Notes: generated from the letters alone by a model not told the origin. A stretch of DNA of 64,000 nt from Chenopodium formosanum (GCA_024500155.1 CM044857.1:49734001-49798000), one strand, 5' to 3'. Counted from the first letter of the stretch, positions 22,673 to 35,523 are shown. Program-made: numbers and translations.

Positions 22673-25141
22673 CTATCTTGGCCCTGAGAGCCGGACAGCC
22701 GACTGGTAGGCTTCGCTGTTGCAATCTGATGGCCCTGATGAACTCCCAGTCGCGGTACCCTCATTGCTAGATAACTTAAAGAAGTTAGAAAATAGCCTTG
22801 CACCCGTCAAGGAAGACGTTGGGGGCATAGGAACAAAAGAGATACCTTCAAGCATTTGGACAACTTTAGTCATAGGGGGTCTCATTGACATGTCTTCTTG
22901 TATGCACCATAATGCAACCTTAATAGCGGTCTTCACACTCTCTTCATTAGGGCCGTATTGTAGACCTGAATCAAGGATTTCTATTAGCTTCCCTTCCTCC
23001 ATCATCTTGAATGCATAGGCCGGAAAATGAGATTTCTCCGAGGGAAGTGAAGGATCATAGCTTTTCCTGCCTCCAATGATCTCAAGCAATACCATTCCGT
23101 AGCTGTACACATCACTCTTCTCTGATATTGCATAGTTTGTTATCCATTCGGGTGCAAGATATCCCCTTGTGCCTCGAAGTGTTGTAAAAACATGACTTTG
23201 CTCCCTTGTCATCAACTTGGCTAACCCGAAATCTGACACTTTTGCCTCAAAATGTTCATCAAGAAGAACATTCTCTGGCTTTATGTCACAATGGACAATC
23301 TTCACCTCACAGTCCTCATGAAGATATGCTAGTCCCTTGGCAGTACCCACCGCGATATTGAACCTTGTTGGCCAATCCAAGAAACAATCATTGTCCTTAT
23401 TTCTCTTAAAAATCCATTTGTCTAAGGAATTGTTTGCCATGAACTCATAGGCTAAAAGCCGGTGGCTCCCTTCAGTACAAAACCCCTTCAGTCTGACTAG
23501 ATGATTGTGGTGAATGCTGCCTATGATGCTAACTTCAGCTCGAAACTCCTTTTTCCCCTGACCGACCCCTTCAAGTTTCTTCACAGCAAGAGGAGTTCCA
23601 TCAGGAAGCTTCCCTCTGTAAACTGAACCAAATCCTCCTTGCCCAAGCTTCACAGAGAAGTTGTTGGTGGCATCCTGCAGAGACTGGTAGCTAAATCTCA
23701 CCGGCATCCCTGCTAACGACTCAAGAAAATTGTCCTCTTCGGAGAGTTCCTGAGGACTTCCAGGCACTTCCTTCTTTTTCGTGTAATGCCTGTATCCTAC
23801 ATAAACCATACTGACTACAATCAGTACAGTCAGGATAACTATGGTGATCACAACAGGCAAGTGCTTTCTACTGCCTCCACCTTCCCCTTCTTCAATACTT
23901 TCGTCCATAGTAGCTTTCACAAAGACTGAGTATTTGGATGTAGGATCAGAGGTAAAACTTCCAATCCTATCAAACAAAAAGCAACTGCGCGAGCTGTTAT
24001 CAAAGAACAAACCAAGGCACGAGCAATTACCATTACAAGAGGCCTTGCAGGCATCCAAATCAGTTTTCATGGAAGGCTGAGTAAACCCAAGAGCAAAGTA
24101 GCTAAGCCCATCCCCGGGATTAACAAGCTGAACACCAACACTCGAGTTACCACATGGATCAGAGATGCCGGTTGTACAAGACCGTGAGACTAGTCCTGAA
24201 GGACACTGGCACCTGTTACTAGAACAAGCATTATATGCATCACAAGGCTCGGGTGTTTGACATAGATCACTCGGTATTTTCACCTGAGAAGCCGCCTTTG
24301 AAGGACCATTTCCAATGCTTAGGAAGTCCAAAAACCCATCACTCCCCAACACCGCAATCCAAGTAGAATTCCTAGCATTGGAATTAGTAGAAGATATCAC
24401 CAATTGCCATAACAAAGACTTGCTTTCATCATAAAACTTCCATGAATTCGACTCAATTCTTGCTGTTTTAATCCCCCCACCATCCTTATTAATGATCTTC
24501 CTAGTATCCTGTTTCATAGACCAATAAGTCTGGGATGTTTCATACCCAGCAGAAAGAATCATATCACCAGACTTAATCTCAAGCACATATGACAAGTTAC
24601 CCTTATTAGGATTACTCGAAAGCTTCATCCCTTCAACAAAATCCTGATTTGAAAGAAGGGTATCAGTAGGATTCTTAAAACTCTCCCACACTATAGTACT
24701 ATTATCACTCCCATACAACACCAAATTTCCAGTATCCTGCAATTCAATCACAGAAACCGGTTTTCGCCCTGTATCCGGCTTCCATACCGCCTTTCCTCCA
24801 CTTTGGAGGGACACACTACCATCACTATCAAACACAAAACTATCAGAATTCCCAACTGGGAAAACTCTATTAGCAGTCCACACAATTGTGGAACTCTCTT
24901 GGTGAAAAATGACTAACAAAAACAATGTTACATCATTAGTTGGTTTAAATCCAAATGCAAAAGTTGTGTCATTTGATAACAGAAATAACCCATTATTATC
25001 AATAAAACCCATTTGAGATGCTTCAAACCCTGGAAATATTTTGGTACTACTTTGAATACTACCAATACAAGATTGAGATAATGCAAGTAGAATGAGCAAA
25101 AATAGTGGGAATTTGAAGAGAAGAAAACCCCAGTTTCCCAT
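22673..25141 (-). CDS. SD2-5: G-type lectin S-receptor-like Ser/Thr kinase, SD2-5 type (copy b)
   Basis: An 822-residue paralogue of copy a in the same orientation. The start is the ATG at 25141; the three codons upstream are open but lack an ATG. It shows a signal peptide, bulb-type lectin domain (TFAFGFKPTNDVTLF), EGF/PAN-like cysteines (CQTPEPCDAYNACSSNRCQC), a transmembrane helix near residues 430-455, and a kinase domain. The glycine loop is near residue 497 and HCDIKPEN near residue 615, the same numbering as copy a. It too is non-RD. All catalytic motifs are intact (GQGGFGSVY, AVKKLEG, DFGLAKL, GTRGYLAPEW). The kinase halves are much more alike than the ectodomains. The copies arose by tandem duplication; both appear functional. 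Confidence 0.93.
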   Translation of the reverse strand: MGNWGFLLFKFPLFLLILLALSQSCIGSIQSSTKIFPGFEASQMGFIDNNGLFLLSNDTTFAFGFKPTNDVTLFLLVIFHQESSTIVWTANRVFPVGNSDSFVFDSDGSVSLQSGGKAVWKPDTGRKPVSVIELQDTGNLVLYGSDNSTIVWESFKNPTDTLLSNQDFVEGMKLSSNPNKGNLSYVLEIKSGDMILSAGYETSQTYWSMKQDTRKIINKDGGGIKTARIESNSWKFYDESKSLLWQLVISSTNSNARNSTWIAVLGSDGFLDFLSIGNGPSKAASQVKIPSDLCQTPEPCDAYNACSSNRCQCPSGLVSRSCTTGISDPCGNSSVGVQLVNPGDGLSYFALGFTQPSMKTDLDACKASCNGNCSCLGLFFDNSSRSCFLFDRIGSFTSDPTSKYSVFVKATMDESIEEGEGGGSRKHLPVVITIVILTVLIVVSMVYVGYRHYTKKKEVPGSPQELSEEDNFLESLAGMPVRFSYQSLQDATNNFSVKLGQGGFGSVYRGKLPDGTPLAVKKLEGVGQGKKEFRAEVSIIGSIHHNHLVRLKGFCTEGSHRLLAYEFMANNSLDKWIFKRNKDNDCFLDWPTRFNIAVGTAKGLAYLHEDCEVKIVHCDIKPENVLLDEHFEAKVSDFGLAKLMTREQSHVFTTLRGTRGYLAPEWITNYAISEKSDVYSYGMVLLEIIGGRKSYDPSLPSEKSHFPAYAFKMMEEGKLIEILDSGLQYGPNEESVKTAIKVALWCIQEDMSMRPPMTKVVQMLEGISFVPMPPTSSLTGARLFSNFFKLSSNEGTATGSSSGPSDCNSEAYQSAVRLSGPR

Positions 25142-27102
25142 TTTTAACAAACAATTTGCACAAACTTCTAGAATTTTGCACTAAAATAATTCTCAGAAAT
25201 ATAGTCACTTCAAAAACTGAGAAATAAAATCAAGTAATCTCAGAATCATTTTGGACTAATCAAATACTTTGTATGTGCTTAAATTATACTATGAACAAAA
25301 CAAAACTACCCAGAATTTGTAAAATTTGATCAAAAAAATCTTAAGATGATGATGGGGTTGGCTGCATGAACCAAAATTTTTTAGAGGGTGTTCTCAATTA
25401 AGGAAGATATGAAAGAAAACAAACCCAGAAAATAGAATTTTGGATTGTGAATAGAAGTTAGAGGAATAATAGAAAAAAATACCTCATCTTCTGGCATAGC
25501 TAGTAAATGAAAGTAGTTCAGAAACAAGAAAAATTTTCTCTCTCCTAACTGGCCTAAGTTTCTGGATCAGAAAGAGAAAATAATACAAGTGGGATTTTCT
25601 CACATGGGTCACCTTCCTTTTTCATTAATAAAAGATCAAATACACAATTTTATTTATAGACTATACTCTGTTTCTATTAAAAAGAAAGATCTGAGTTGGG
25701 TTTTTTTTTTTTTTTAAAAAAAAAAATATGCAACAGAGAAATTCTGTATTGTTATGAAGGTGACATATGCATAATTTGGATAGGAGGATTATAATACATA
25801 GTGTAATATATTACTTAATTTTAGGATTATGATATAGTATAAAGTACTTGATAACTTTAGTAAATGGGTAAGCAAGATTTTCAATGAGGTTTGATGAGAG
25901 TAGATAGGAGTTCATCTGGAAGAGTAAATTGTGGGAAGGAAGAAGAAATTAAAGAAAAGTGTGTGATTTAATTAATGAGAAAGTTGGACGAAAGTGATAG
26001 TGATTTCAAGTCAATTTATTTTGCAACCAACTTTTATGCTTTACACACTCTATTACGCAGGCTTATTGCCTATTTTCGTCCAAAGTATTGAATTCTCTCA
26101 TTATCTCATCAGATGATCAATTAGTAGTTTTTTGTACTTGGTGTAATGGTAAAGATTTATTTGTGCGATCAAACTCATTCAGGAGTCAAAGAGTTGGGAA
26201 CACTTTTAGAGTGGCGACTCTTACCATTTCCTTAATTCTTAATTCATGAAGGATTAAGTAGCTCAAGCCTACTAAAAGTTTTAAACAGATCAAGTTTATA
26301 CATTGAGTTTCTTGTTTAGCACAATTAAGATTTTGGACTAAAGTGCACAATACTTGGTGACATTGATATTGTAGTAAAAAAAACACAAATATTTTGTACT
26401 TATGTAAAAGAACACGATATTATGATTTTATTCGTAGCTATAATAAAAATTGAAACTTTATTCAATATATATGTATCATATTTTCTTATCATAATGACAT
26501 GTTCATTTGCGTGCACACCATATAGGGTAACACATTCTGTAGTTGACAGTGAGCATTATTGTGCACTCTTGTTCTAGTCCATAATCTACTAATTGCTTAT
26601 TTAGTAGGACACTTAAGTTATTACACTACCAAAATAATAATAGTATAATAATACAAGTAGTAATAACAATTGGGTTTCTTTTGAATATTGGAAGAGACAG
26701 AAGATTTTGTTTCATTTTAATTTGCTTGTTTGATTAAAATCACAACTACTCTTTTGTTATTTACTGGTAGCTAGAAGACATTTATTATTCGTTTGTCTAC
26801 GTAGCTTGCAGTTCCAACTTCCAAACTTCCAACATTACTGCGGTGCTAAAGCCTAGAGGTATACCAACGTTAGCAACGTACCATAAGTCATAACACAAAT
26901 TATAAGTTTGACACATGATCCTATCATCAAAGACCTCGATAACCTTAAATTCAAAATATAGCTGCTAGACCATAAGAAACCATTTGTACGGATACTCTTA
27001 TTTTATTTTTCTCGATCAAATATTAGAATTACTACTGCTCATATTATTGACCAAATTAGATATGTTAATGTACGGAATAATAACTAATTTTAACATAAGA
27101 TG
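25142..27102. other. SD2-5b upstream region and intergenic DNA, no gene seen
   Basis: This holds the SD2-5b promoter and leader (AG-rich and TCTC-rich sequence near 25530-25580), then AT-rich DNA. A T-run meets an A-run at 25700-25727, forming a homopolymer hairpin. Near 26138-26170 a tRNA-like GGTGTAATGGTAAAG segment hints at a SINE fragment. Confidence 0.5.
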
Positions 27103-27360
27103 TACTATCTCTGTTTTAGTAATATTGTAACAATTAAACTTTTGCACTATTTATCATGTTTGTTTTACCACATATTATGATTTATATATTAAGTAAAATA
27201 TATTCATGTGACATCTTGTTAGATTCGTCTCGTAAAATACTTGCACAATCAACTTTTTATAAATTTTACTCTTATAGAATTATACATATTTAACATATAA
27301 AATGTGTTTTGAGATACGTAATTTTATCCTTATTGCAATATTAATGGAACGGAGGAAGTA
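27103..27360. mobile_element. Stowaway-like MITE, 258 bp
   Basis: The left end is TACTATCTCTGTTTTAGTAA and the right end, read on minus, is TACTTCCTCCGTTCCATTAA. Both continue with ATATTG, giving imperfect inverted repeats of about 33 bases. TA flanks each end. The interior is AT-rich and non-coding, as usual for Tc1/mariner-derived MITEs. Confidence 0.7.
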
Positions 27361-29346
27361 GCTATTTTGAGTCTCTTGATAACATAATAGATTTCATTAC
27401 ATAACCTAAAAAACTTCAATATATAATTCACCATCGCTATAGTACTAGAGCAAGAGATTGAACAAATTAATTTGGTGAGATTTTAACCTAAAATCGTCAA
27501 TGTGTTACAAAGTACGAGGTAATCCACAAATGATAATTATAATGTGCAATCACTAATTTTGGTTGACTTTGATATGAACGCAGCAAATACTACTCACACT
27601 AGGAGTAAGACACTTCTAGAAATATTGGTAGAAATCCAGATAATTAAATGATAATGCAACGATTTATTATGTACAATATCATGCTATCCAAAAATTTCTT
27701 TGGTAGTGCATGCATACGCCACGTTGCATTCTGCATGGAGCATTACCAAATTTTAATCGCTTTGACAATGACCACGAACCCCATACCCCATACCCCAAAC
27801 CAAATCCTTTTATTCGATTGAACATTTGAAGTAATTGTCATTATGATATGACATTTCTTAAATGTTTAAATCAAATTATAAAGATAATAACTCAAATCAT
27901 GTCATACAAAATTACTTCATATAAAAATTACAATAACAAATAAAGGAGCAGTTTTACGATGGCTACAATAATTTTATAGCCATTGTAATCTTTCAATAAC
28001 AACCTTTAAAATTTGGTATTAAATCTTAATCATTCATTGAGTTGACTATTTTTATTTATTTTTTCTATTTTTTTTAATAATTAATAAAATTTACTGTAGT
28101 TTTTTTCCTTAAACAAAATTAGAATTGATCGATTACATTTAAGAAAAGCCTTAAAGTATTTTCTCCAATCCTTTCTTCCATTGATACGTTTGATTCCGAA
28201 TTTCCACTTAGTATGATGATGTATTTTGTATAACAATGGTGTTGGGTGATATTTTGTTTTGCGGGAAAGAAGATACCACAGAGTAGTTGATTACTTAATT
28301 GTGGAGGATAACATTTCTAATATTCAGATTCTTAATGAAAATGCCAAGCTAACCATGTTAATAATCTACTTTACAACTAATGGAGATTGTGAGATTTGCT
28401 GGGTAAGTAATAAACAGCTTGTGTTGGCGACGAAAACAAGTTTTTTTTTTTTTTTTGGGAGAAAAAATAAACAGTTATTTTTTAAAATAAAACAGTTAAA
28501 TTTTTTTTTCCTTAAATTTTTTATAGTCAAACAAATAAATGAACAAGATTTTTCCTTAAAATTTTAACGGTTGAGATTAATAATAATTACAATGGCTACA
28601 TATTTATTTTAGTCATTGAATAGTCTTTCCAAATAAAGTGCATCTGTAAAAATATAGGCTAAAACATCTTAAATAAAATAAAGCGAACAATAATTAATGT
28701 CATAGTAAAACGGAAAAAATGATCTGACATTATTCTATTTTATACAGAGTATTAATAAGTGTATACTCCGCTTTTTATAAATGTTCACTGAGTTAATTAT
28801 AATTAACGGTCAAAATTATATCTCAATTGCAAAGATGGCAACTATCTAGAAACGAAAGTGACAATGCAAAGATTGCAGTAAGTTAGACCTAGGCGACCAC
28901 TAGAATAGAATGTGATCCACCGGCCCTAAAATAGAATAAGAAGGTCCCAAAATCACAACTAATATCACGTTTTTAATCAACAAATCAAATGGCATACAAG
29001 TTGAGTGTCACATTATATTGTCCAACCAAATTGATTGATAATTTGATATTGATATTCCTAATAATATGTGTATACACCATTTCAACTATGGCCAGCTCTT
29101 GTAGGGCTGCTTCTTGTCGTTTCAACCCCCTTCTATCACCTTAATTGCTTCGTACGTCAATGCATTTATGCATGTCCATCCAGTGTAACGGTCATTGTTT
29201 GAGCATATTTGTTCGTTACAGTAATTTTATTTATGCACCATTAATTTAGACTCTCAATATCACATTGTTCTCCCTACATATTAGATCGGCAAATAATCAT
29301 CGTATATATATATTAATTTTAGCACTATTGTACAAGGTTATCGAAT
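27361..29346. other. Intergenic, no gene seen
   Basis: AT-rich DNA with no supportable gene. A short CCCATAC repeat lies near 27780-27800, and similar GGCTACAAT.. and ..AATGGCTAC segments in opposite senses bracket about 27960-28600, perhaps a decayed foldback element. Confidence 0.5.
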
Positions 29347-29676
29347 AGGCCCCGTTCTCTTCACCTTATTTTTGCTGAATTGAAATTATTTTTACTGAAA
29401 CAAAATTATATTTACTGAACTTAAATTATTTTTACTAAACTTAAATTAATTTTACTGAACTGAAATTATTTTTGCTGAACTGAAATTGTTTTTATTGATT
29501 TTCTATTATAATTCTTCTTTAAGAAAACTGAATTTTTCAGAGCTGAACTTATTTTTACTGAACTGAAATTATTTTTACTGAACATAAATTAATTTACTGA
29601 ACTGAACTTATTTTTACTGAACTGGAATTATTTTTACTTAATATTATTTTTTTTTAAGGTGAAGAGAACAGGGCCT
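29347..29676. mobile_element. Tourist-like MITE, about 330 bp, CTGAA/TTATTTTTA variant
   Basis: Terminal inverted repeats of about 20 bases: GGCCCCGTTCTCTTCACCTT on the left and its complement AAGGTGAAGAGAACAGGGCC on the right, with one mismatch. The interior is a degenerate tandem array of CTGAACTGAAATTATTTTTA, period about 20 bases. The flanks are AAT and AAG, not a clean TTA duplication. Confidence 0.7.
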
Positions 29677-29785
29677 AAGCGGTGATCACTTGTTCCTAAT
29701 TTCAAAAAAAAAAAAAAAAAAAAAAATTTGAACTACTTAATGGCAAAATATATGTAACCAGGCCATAGAGTACGAGTATAAGATT

Positions 29786-30691
29786 GGATCTTTTACCAAA
29801 ATGGCTAATTTTAGAAAAGTATTTACCAAAACGGCTAATCATAAATTTTATTCCAAAACTAGCTAAATTATTGACTTGAAAGGAAATTATTTATTTGTTA
29901 TTTTTCTTTGAACCAATTTGGTACACTTTATGGGTTTTTTTTAATTATTATTATTTTGGTTTTTTAGTTTTTTTGGGAAATTCTAATGCTTTTTTTTTTA
30001 AAATATCCCATTAATTTGAAAAATAACATTCAACGTAAAATATTTGTAACAATTCTCAGGAGACTCTACTTTATTCAATGGTGCAAGCATCAACATTTTT
30101 TTAAAAAGTTACACAAAATAAAAATATATTTAAAAAAATCACTCAAAAAATTGATCCAAAAAAAAAAATCAACTGAGAACATATTCATTGTCAGTCATTA
30201 TATATCACATAAATATATGTTCATTATATATCACATAAATGTATGTAGTTTGATTTATTACAAACATTAAACTCAAAAATATTCAAATTAGTCGACATTA
30301 ACAGAGATTAGATACAATTAAGAGGCATGTAAAGATGAACAATACCTTAAAAACCGTTATTGTCGTATAAATTTGCGGTGTGTTGATAGAACAATACTAC
30401 AATTCCAAATTTTTGTGATACAATCTAGGTGTTTTTTTTTTCTGTGATCAAAATTACTCTGTATATTTGTATATGGCTTAAATTTTCCAACTTAAAAAAA
30501 AATCCTAAATCAAAATTAAAATAAAACAAAATAAAAAAAAATCAATAAAGTGAATCAAACCGGTTCAAAGGAAAATAAGAAATAGCTAATTTCCTTCTTA
30601 GTCAATTATTTAGTTAGTTTTGGAATTAAAATTTATAATTAGTCGTTTTGATATATACTTTTATCAAATTAGTCATTTTGGTAAAAGATCT
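29786..30691. mobile_element. Non-autonomous Mutator-like element with long TIRs
   Basis: Long inverted repeats of roughly 190 bases, about 80-85 percent alike by eye, flank a short AT-rich core. The left starts GGATCTTTTACCAAAATGGC and the right, on minus, AGATCTTTTACCAAAATGAC. Nine-base flanks TATAAGATT (29777-29785) and TATGAGATT (30692-30700) match at eight positions. Long TIRs plus a 9-bp target duplication are the Mutator-like signature. No transposase is present, so it would have to be mobilised in trans. Confidence 0.8.
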
Positions 30692-30796
30692 TATGAGATT
30701 ACTATTACAAAAAGATCAGATGAAAAGAGCAGATTTAGAAAATAATATATAGTCTTTTTATCGATTTCACAATGAACGCCAATCACCCTTATTATG

Positions 30797-31066
30797 GGCG
30801 TGTTCGGCAATATGTAACTATAAAGGTAATTGTTAGCTGTGATAGTAGTTGTTATCTATCAACTAGCTGCTAACTGTGAGAACAAATAATTAAGTATGAG
30901 TGTTTGGTAAACTAGCTATTAGCCGTGAAATTCTAAAAATATAGTAGTAGAAGAAAAATTTCAATAGCTACCTAGCTTTTCACAAAAGCTAATAATATTT
31001 ACTTTTCACAAAAGCTACTTCAACCACTAAAATGTACTCCTACAACTATATTGCCAAACACAAAAG
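30797..31066. mobile_element. MITE with GTGTTYGGCAATAT ends (possibly hAT-like)
   Basis: The left end reads GGCGTGTTCGGCAATAT and the right end, on minus, reads TTTGTGTTTGGCAATAT. The interior is rich in AGCTA and AAAAGCTA words and non-coding. A clear target duplication was not found, so the superfamily is uncertain. Confidence 0.5.
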
Positions 31067-34000
31067 CTAGTAATATTTTTTACTAAGCAATGATTTGAAT
31101 AAGTCAAACCATTAAAAACTACCCAAAAGCTAGTTCCGTATGTATATCACTCAAAGTTGTGAATCAATGCAAACCAATGATGTATATGTTCCTAACTTTT
31201 CATAATCCAATCAAAATGAAACGTTTTTACTTATTATTATATCTAATAAAGTTGCAATAATTTTCTTATGATTTCGACTTAATTGTATATTATAATTTAA
31301 GCATAATTTCATTGCTGATGTGAGCATTGTTATGTTTGTTATCGTCGTTGGAACCGGCGGGCATCGCAAGGGAACTAATTAAGCAACAATTCTTTGTTCA
31401 ATTTCTAGAAGAAGATTATTTTTAATATCTTTATGGACCCAAATTACCATACTCATAGATTTTAGAATATGTACGATAAAAGTACATGTGCATAACTAAA
31501 AGGCAAATTAAAGTTGTTAACGTTGAAAATTAGTCCCATATCATTTGAACTACTCACCAATGATAATACAGTTTAATGGTGATGATATGACTAAGCTAGG
31601 AAAATCTAATGATCTCCCATCAAAATTAGTGATTAATGACAGCCACATGACATGATAATGATGCAATCCAAGATTTTCATCAGTTTAGTCATAATTAAGC
31701 TATATTGGATGCTAATGTAGAAATCAAATATCAAGTTTCATGTACAAGACCTCTTTTTGTATCCCTCGCTCTATACTCTATACACACCGGTGACGCCGCA
31801 GTCACGCACTATATTGTGTATTCAATATTAGACTATGTGCTCTTTGACACTTTCTATCAAAAAAGTGTTTGTTAATTAATTATGTGATATATTTCCTATT
31901 GGTATTTTGTAAGGAATAGTTTTGTCTATATTCATTTTATTAAGAGAATAATGAGCAATCAATTAAGCAATTGGGGAAGAAGGAAATTTTTTTTTTTTTT
32001 TTTTTTTTTTTAACTCTATTCTTTAATATTCATACTATTTAAAACTTTGATACTCTGCATACATACTACACCCCTTAACAATAGGAGATGCAAGGTACAT
32101 TACATCGTACATTACTACTCCGTACGTAAGATGTAATAGCTATTGCATATGCAAGTTGATGCGCCCATAGTAACCAGAAACCAACTATGGTGGAAATTTA
32201 AACTAGCTCCTAAATACTGAGGCCCTACATGCTATATATATATATATAATGATATTAATAATAATTCCAATATTATATTATGATATTAATACAATTAAAT
32301 ATGCCCACATGTACTTAGAAACGCCCATACACCCTCCAACTCATTACAGCCTTTTATCAACTTTAGAATATGGTGTTAATTCAAAATTAAAGCTATTACA
32401 AGTAATGGAATAGGTCAAAAAAGGGAGTAAGTGAGGGTGAAAGATAAGAAGATTTCCATTCCTAAAAAGTTAAGTTCTTGCGGAAATTTAATCTCACGAC
32501 CTTATAATCATGAATCTATATCCGTATTACGGAGTACTAAGCTAGGCTAAGTGGATTAGTGATCAATTCGTCTAAGCTAAGGACAATACAAGCAAGGTGG
32601 TATGTATGACATGCTAATGATCCCTCTACTCACCACCTAGCATATGAATTTGTATACATATTACAGTTTTAATTAATTGAGAGAAGATTTTCCTTAACTT
32701 TGTTTCTCTTTCTTAATAATTTATATACATATCTAGTATACAGTACACTAGCTAGTTGTTTAACCACGAATAAGCCATCATCTCAGTTCAAATTCATTTG
32801 CCTTGTTTTTCATTTGTAACTAATATTTTTTAATTTCTCTTGCTCCTATACCACACTAACTAACTAAAAATTTAAACTAATAATATATAGAGTTAGGTAA
32901 TTTATTTTATATGTGAAATTGGATTGGAAATAAACTAAAGCATCACGACGAACAAAGGATGGAGAGAGCACCACTGATCCACTGCACCTTAATTAATTAC
33001 TTTCTTCCATTGACAAATTCAAAAATAAGAAGCTAATCCTTGCTTAGCTTTTTGGAAACTAATTGACATAATTAACCTAAATTATTAAGTGTTTGGTGAA
33101 AAAATGTCAAATTTGTTTGACAAGGTCGTTCAAATTGGTCTTATTGCATAATTTTATACTTTGTACTATTAAGTTATAATTATCATCCCTTTTATTGAGC
33201 TTAATATATGTTGAACATAAATTATCATATCATTCATGATATTTAATTTATAAGCTGCTTCCTTTTTATGATATGCCTAGTTGACAAACATTATCCAATC
33301 AAAGCTAAGCGCTTATACTTGGGTTGGAATTGTAGCACAAATTTTTTGTTGTTCACATTTGCTTTACAGATATGTTAGATTTAGGTACTCACTTCACAAT
33401 TACGTTGTGACTTGTTTTCTTTATATTTTTTACTTTTGAGTATATATCGAAGTGATATTGTTGAGCATCAGCTGCATCCATATGTGAATTCTCACACATT
33501 GAACTTCTAAATAATAAAAAGTTTATTTTAAACTTAGAGAAGTTACTTTTATTATCGTGCGTGTGGTCTTGTTACCAAAGGATGTAACAAATGCGATATC
33601 ATTTATCAAATTATCGTTTAGTGACACCTGGCCTATTGCATGCTTTCAATTTTTTATCATTAAAAATAAATATATATACTCCGTAAAAAGATTAATTTAT
33701 TATTAGATGATTTCATTATTGAATTAAGGTAAAATAATATAATAATATTTCTAATTATTTTTTTTTCTTTGGACATTAAAATCGATACGAACTCAATTGT
33801 TAAATGTATAATAAACAAATTTTAAGTTATACTCCATAAATCTTATTAATCAAACTTTTGTTTTCTCATTTGCACCAAAAAAACGAAGGTGTAAATGCAA
33901 AGACAAAAGAAAAGAGTGCCCATTATTAGAGAATTGATTCCGAGTCCTGAAATGCCTTCCATTATTTCTCTTTAAATAAAATATGAAATATCAGAACACT

Positions 34001-35253
34001 AAACCAGATTTGGTTTGGCTAATTAAATGATTTAAATAATATCATTAGTGATTTTACAACTTAAGTTGCATGGATAGTTGACGTAACCCACTAAATGTAG
34101 CGAACCTAAGTATATGATTAGTCCGAGATATAAAATATAATTATAAACTTCGTAATTAATTTGGATGTTCCAATAGTATGTCACCATGTAATCGAATTAA
34201 CAATGTCGAATCTTTTCAAATCTCTCCATATTAATAATAAGGTATCAATTCCCTTAATATATAAGTATAATAAGGTACAGTATTCATAAAATACTAAATT
34301 TAGGGTTTTAATAATTATTAGTGTAGTTAGAAGATCATGCGCAACCAATACGTAATTAATAGTTGATCAAAACTTTGATAGATGATGCTAGCTAGTCTAA
34401 TACGTAGTAGTCTACATGAGAGTTAAAATTTGGAGGGAGAAAGAACGAACGTGCTATAAGTCTATTGAATCAACCTATGATACGATGTATGCAGTATAAT
34501 TATCCTTAAATACTATTGAATGGTTGTTGTATTCTTGTAATGGTCCATTAATTTGTAATTAATTGTAATGTTTTACAACAACTTACGTTAAATTTGTAAC
34601 TATTGCAAGAGACATGCCTTTAATTATTGTAGTGATTAATATCACTCAATCATGCAACGACATATGTAAACGTATGCGTGGAAGAAGGGGAGAAGATTAC
34701 TTTTGGTATATGTAAATTGAGCCACGTAAAGTAATGAAGTAGATGAAATTTGATAGCAAGTCGTGAGTATAAGAGTCTTGACCAATTAAATTAGTTGTCA
34801 TTCACAAAAAAAGAAATAATACTCCGTAATTACATCTTTCTCTACATCTTCCTAATTATAAAAGTTATACACTAGCTAGTTCAAGGTAATAATATTTTAG
34901 ATTATCTCGAATACATTATCCTAAAACATTAATTCACCATTATACTATGTTAACCTACATAATTATAGGGATACATGGGTGTACATGTATGTAAGAATTT
35001 GTATTACTTTGTATGAAATTAATCTAAAAACTAAATGAGCTAAGGTGTATGATAAAGTTTAGAGCATATACTCTCTAATTGATCAATGTCAATTAATCTA
35101 GTTGACCTAAAAAAATTTCATTTGAACACAACTACCCTTAAAGAGAAGAAACCTTTTTGAATTTCGTTAGTTGGCCTAATTCTCCAAATAGTGGCACGAG
35201 TATTTCTTTTTTTATTTATGCTTCACTGTGTCAATTAGAAATCTCTTTATATG

Positions 35254-35294
<41 letters not shown>

Positions 35295-35300
35295 GTCTGC
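31067..35300. other. Intergenic, no gene seen
   Basis: About 4.2 kb of AT-rich DNA with no supportable gene. It holds T25 at 31987-32011 and a T17/A27 palindromic homopolymer pair at about 35252-35295, directly before the MITE at 35304. A tRNA-like, SINE-like remnant may lie near 32470-32580 on minus (low confidence). Confidence 0.55.
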
Positions 35301-35303
35301 TTA

Positions 35304-35520
35304 GGGTCTGTTCACATTTACTAAACTGAGCTGAACTGAACTTAGTTGAGTTGAACTGATTGGAGCTGAACTGAACTGAACTGAACTGAATAGAACTGAA
35401 ATGAATATTTTATGAGAGAAGGAAATTAGGAGCTGAACTGAACTGAACTGATTGGAGCTGAACTAAACTGATTGGATCTGAACTGAACTGAACTAAAATT
35501 AAGCTGAAGTGAACAGGCCC
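35304..35520. mobile_element. Tourist-like MITE, 217 bp, CTGAACTGAA interior
   Basis: GGGTCTGTTCACATTTACT on the left pairs with the right end GTGAACAGGCCC. A perfect TTA duplication lies at 35301-35303 and 35521-35523. The interior is almost wholly a degenerate CTGAA pentamer array. It belongs to the same family as 10187, 49436 and 60755. Confidence 0.78.
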
Positions 35521-35523
35521 TTA

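Noticed and set aside
28259..28567. 102-codon frame on plus
   Set aside because: It begins with TTG, spans poly-T tracts and has no recognisable motif.
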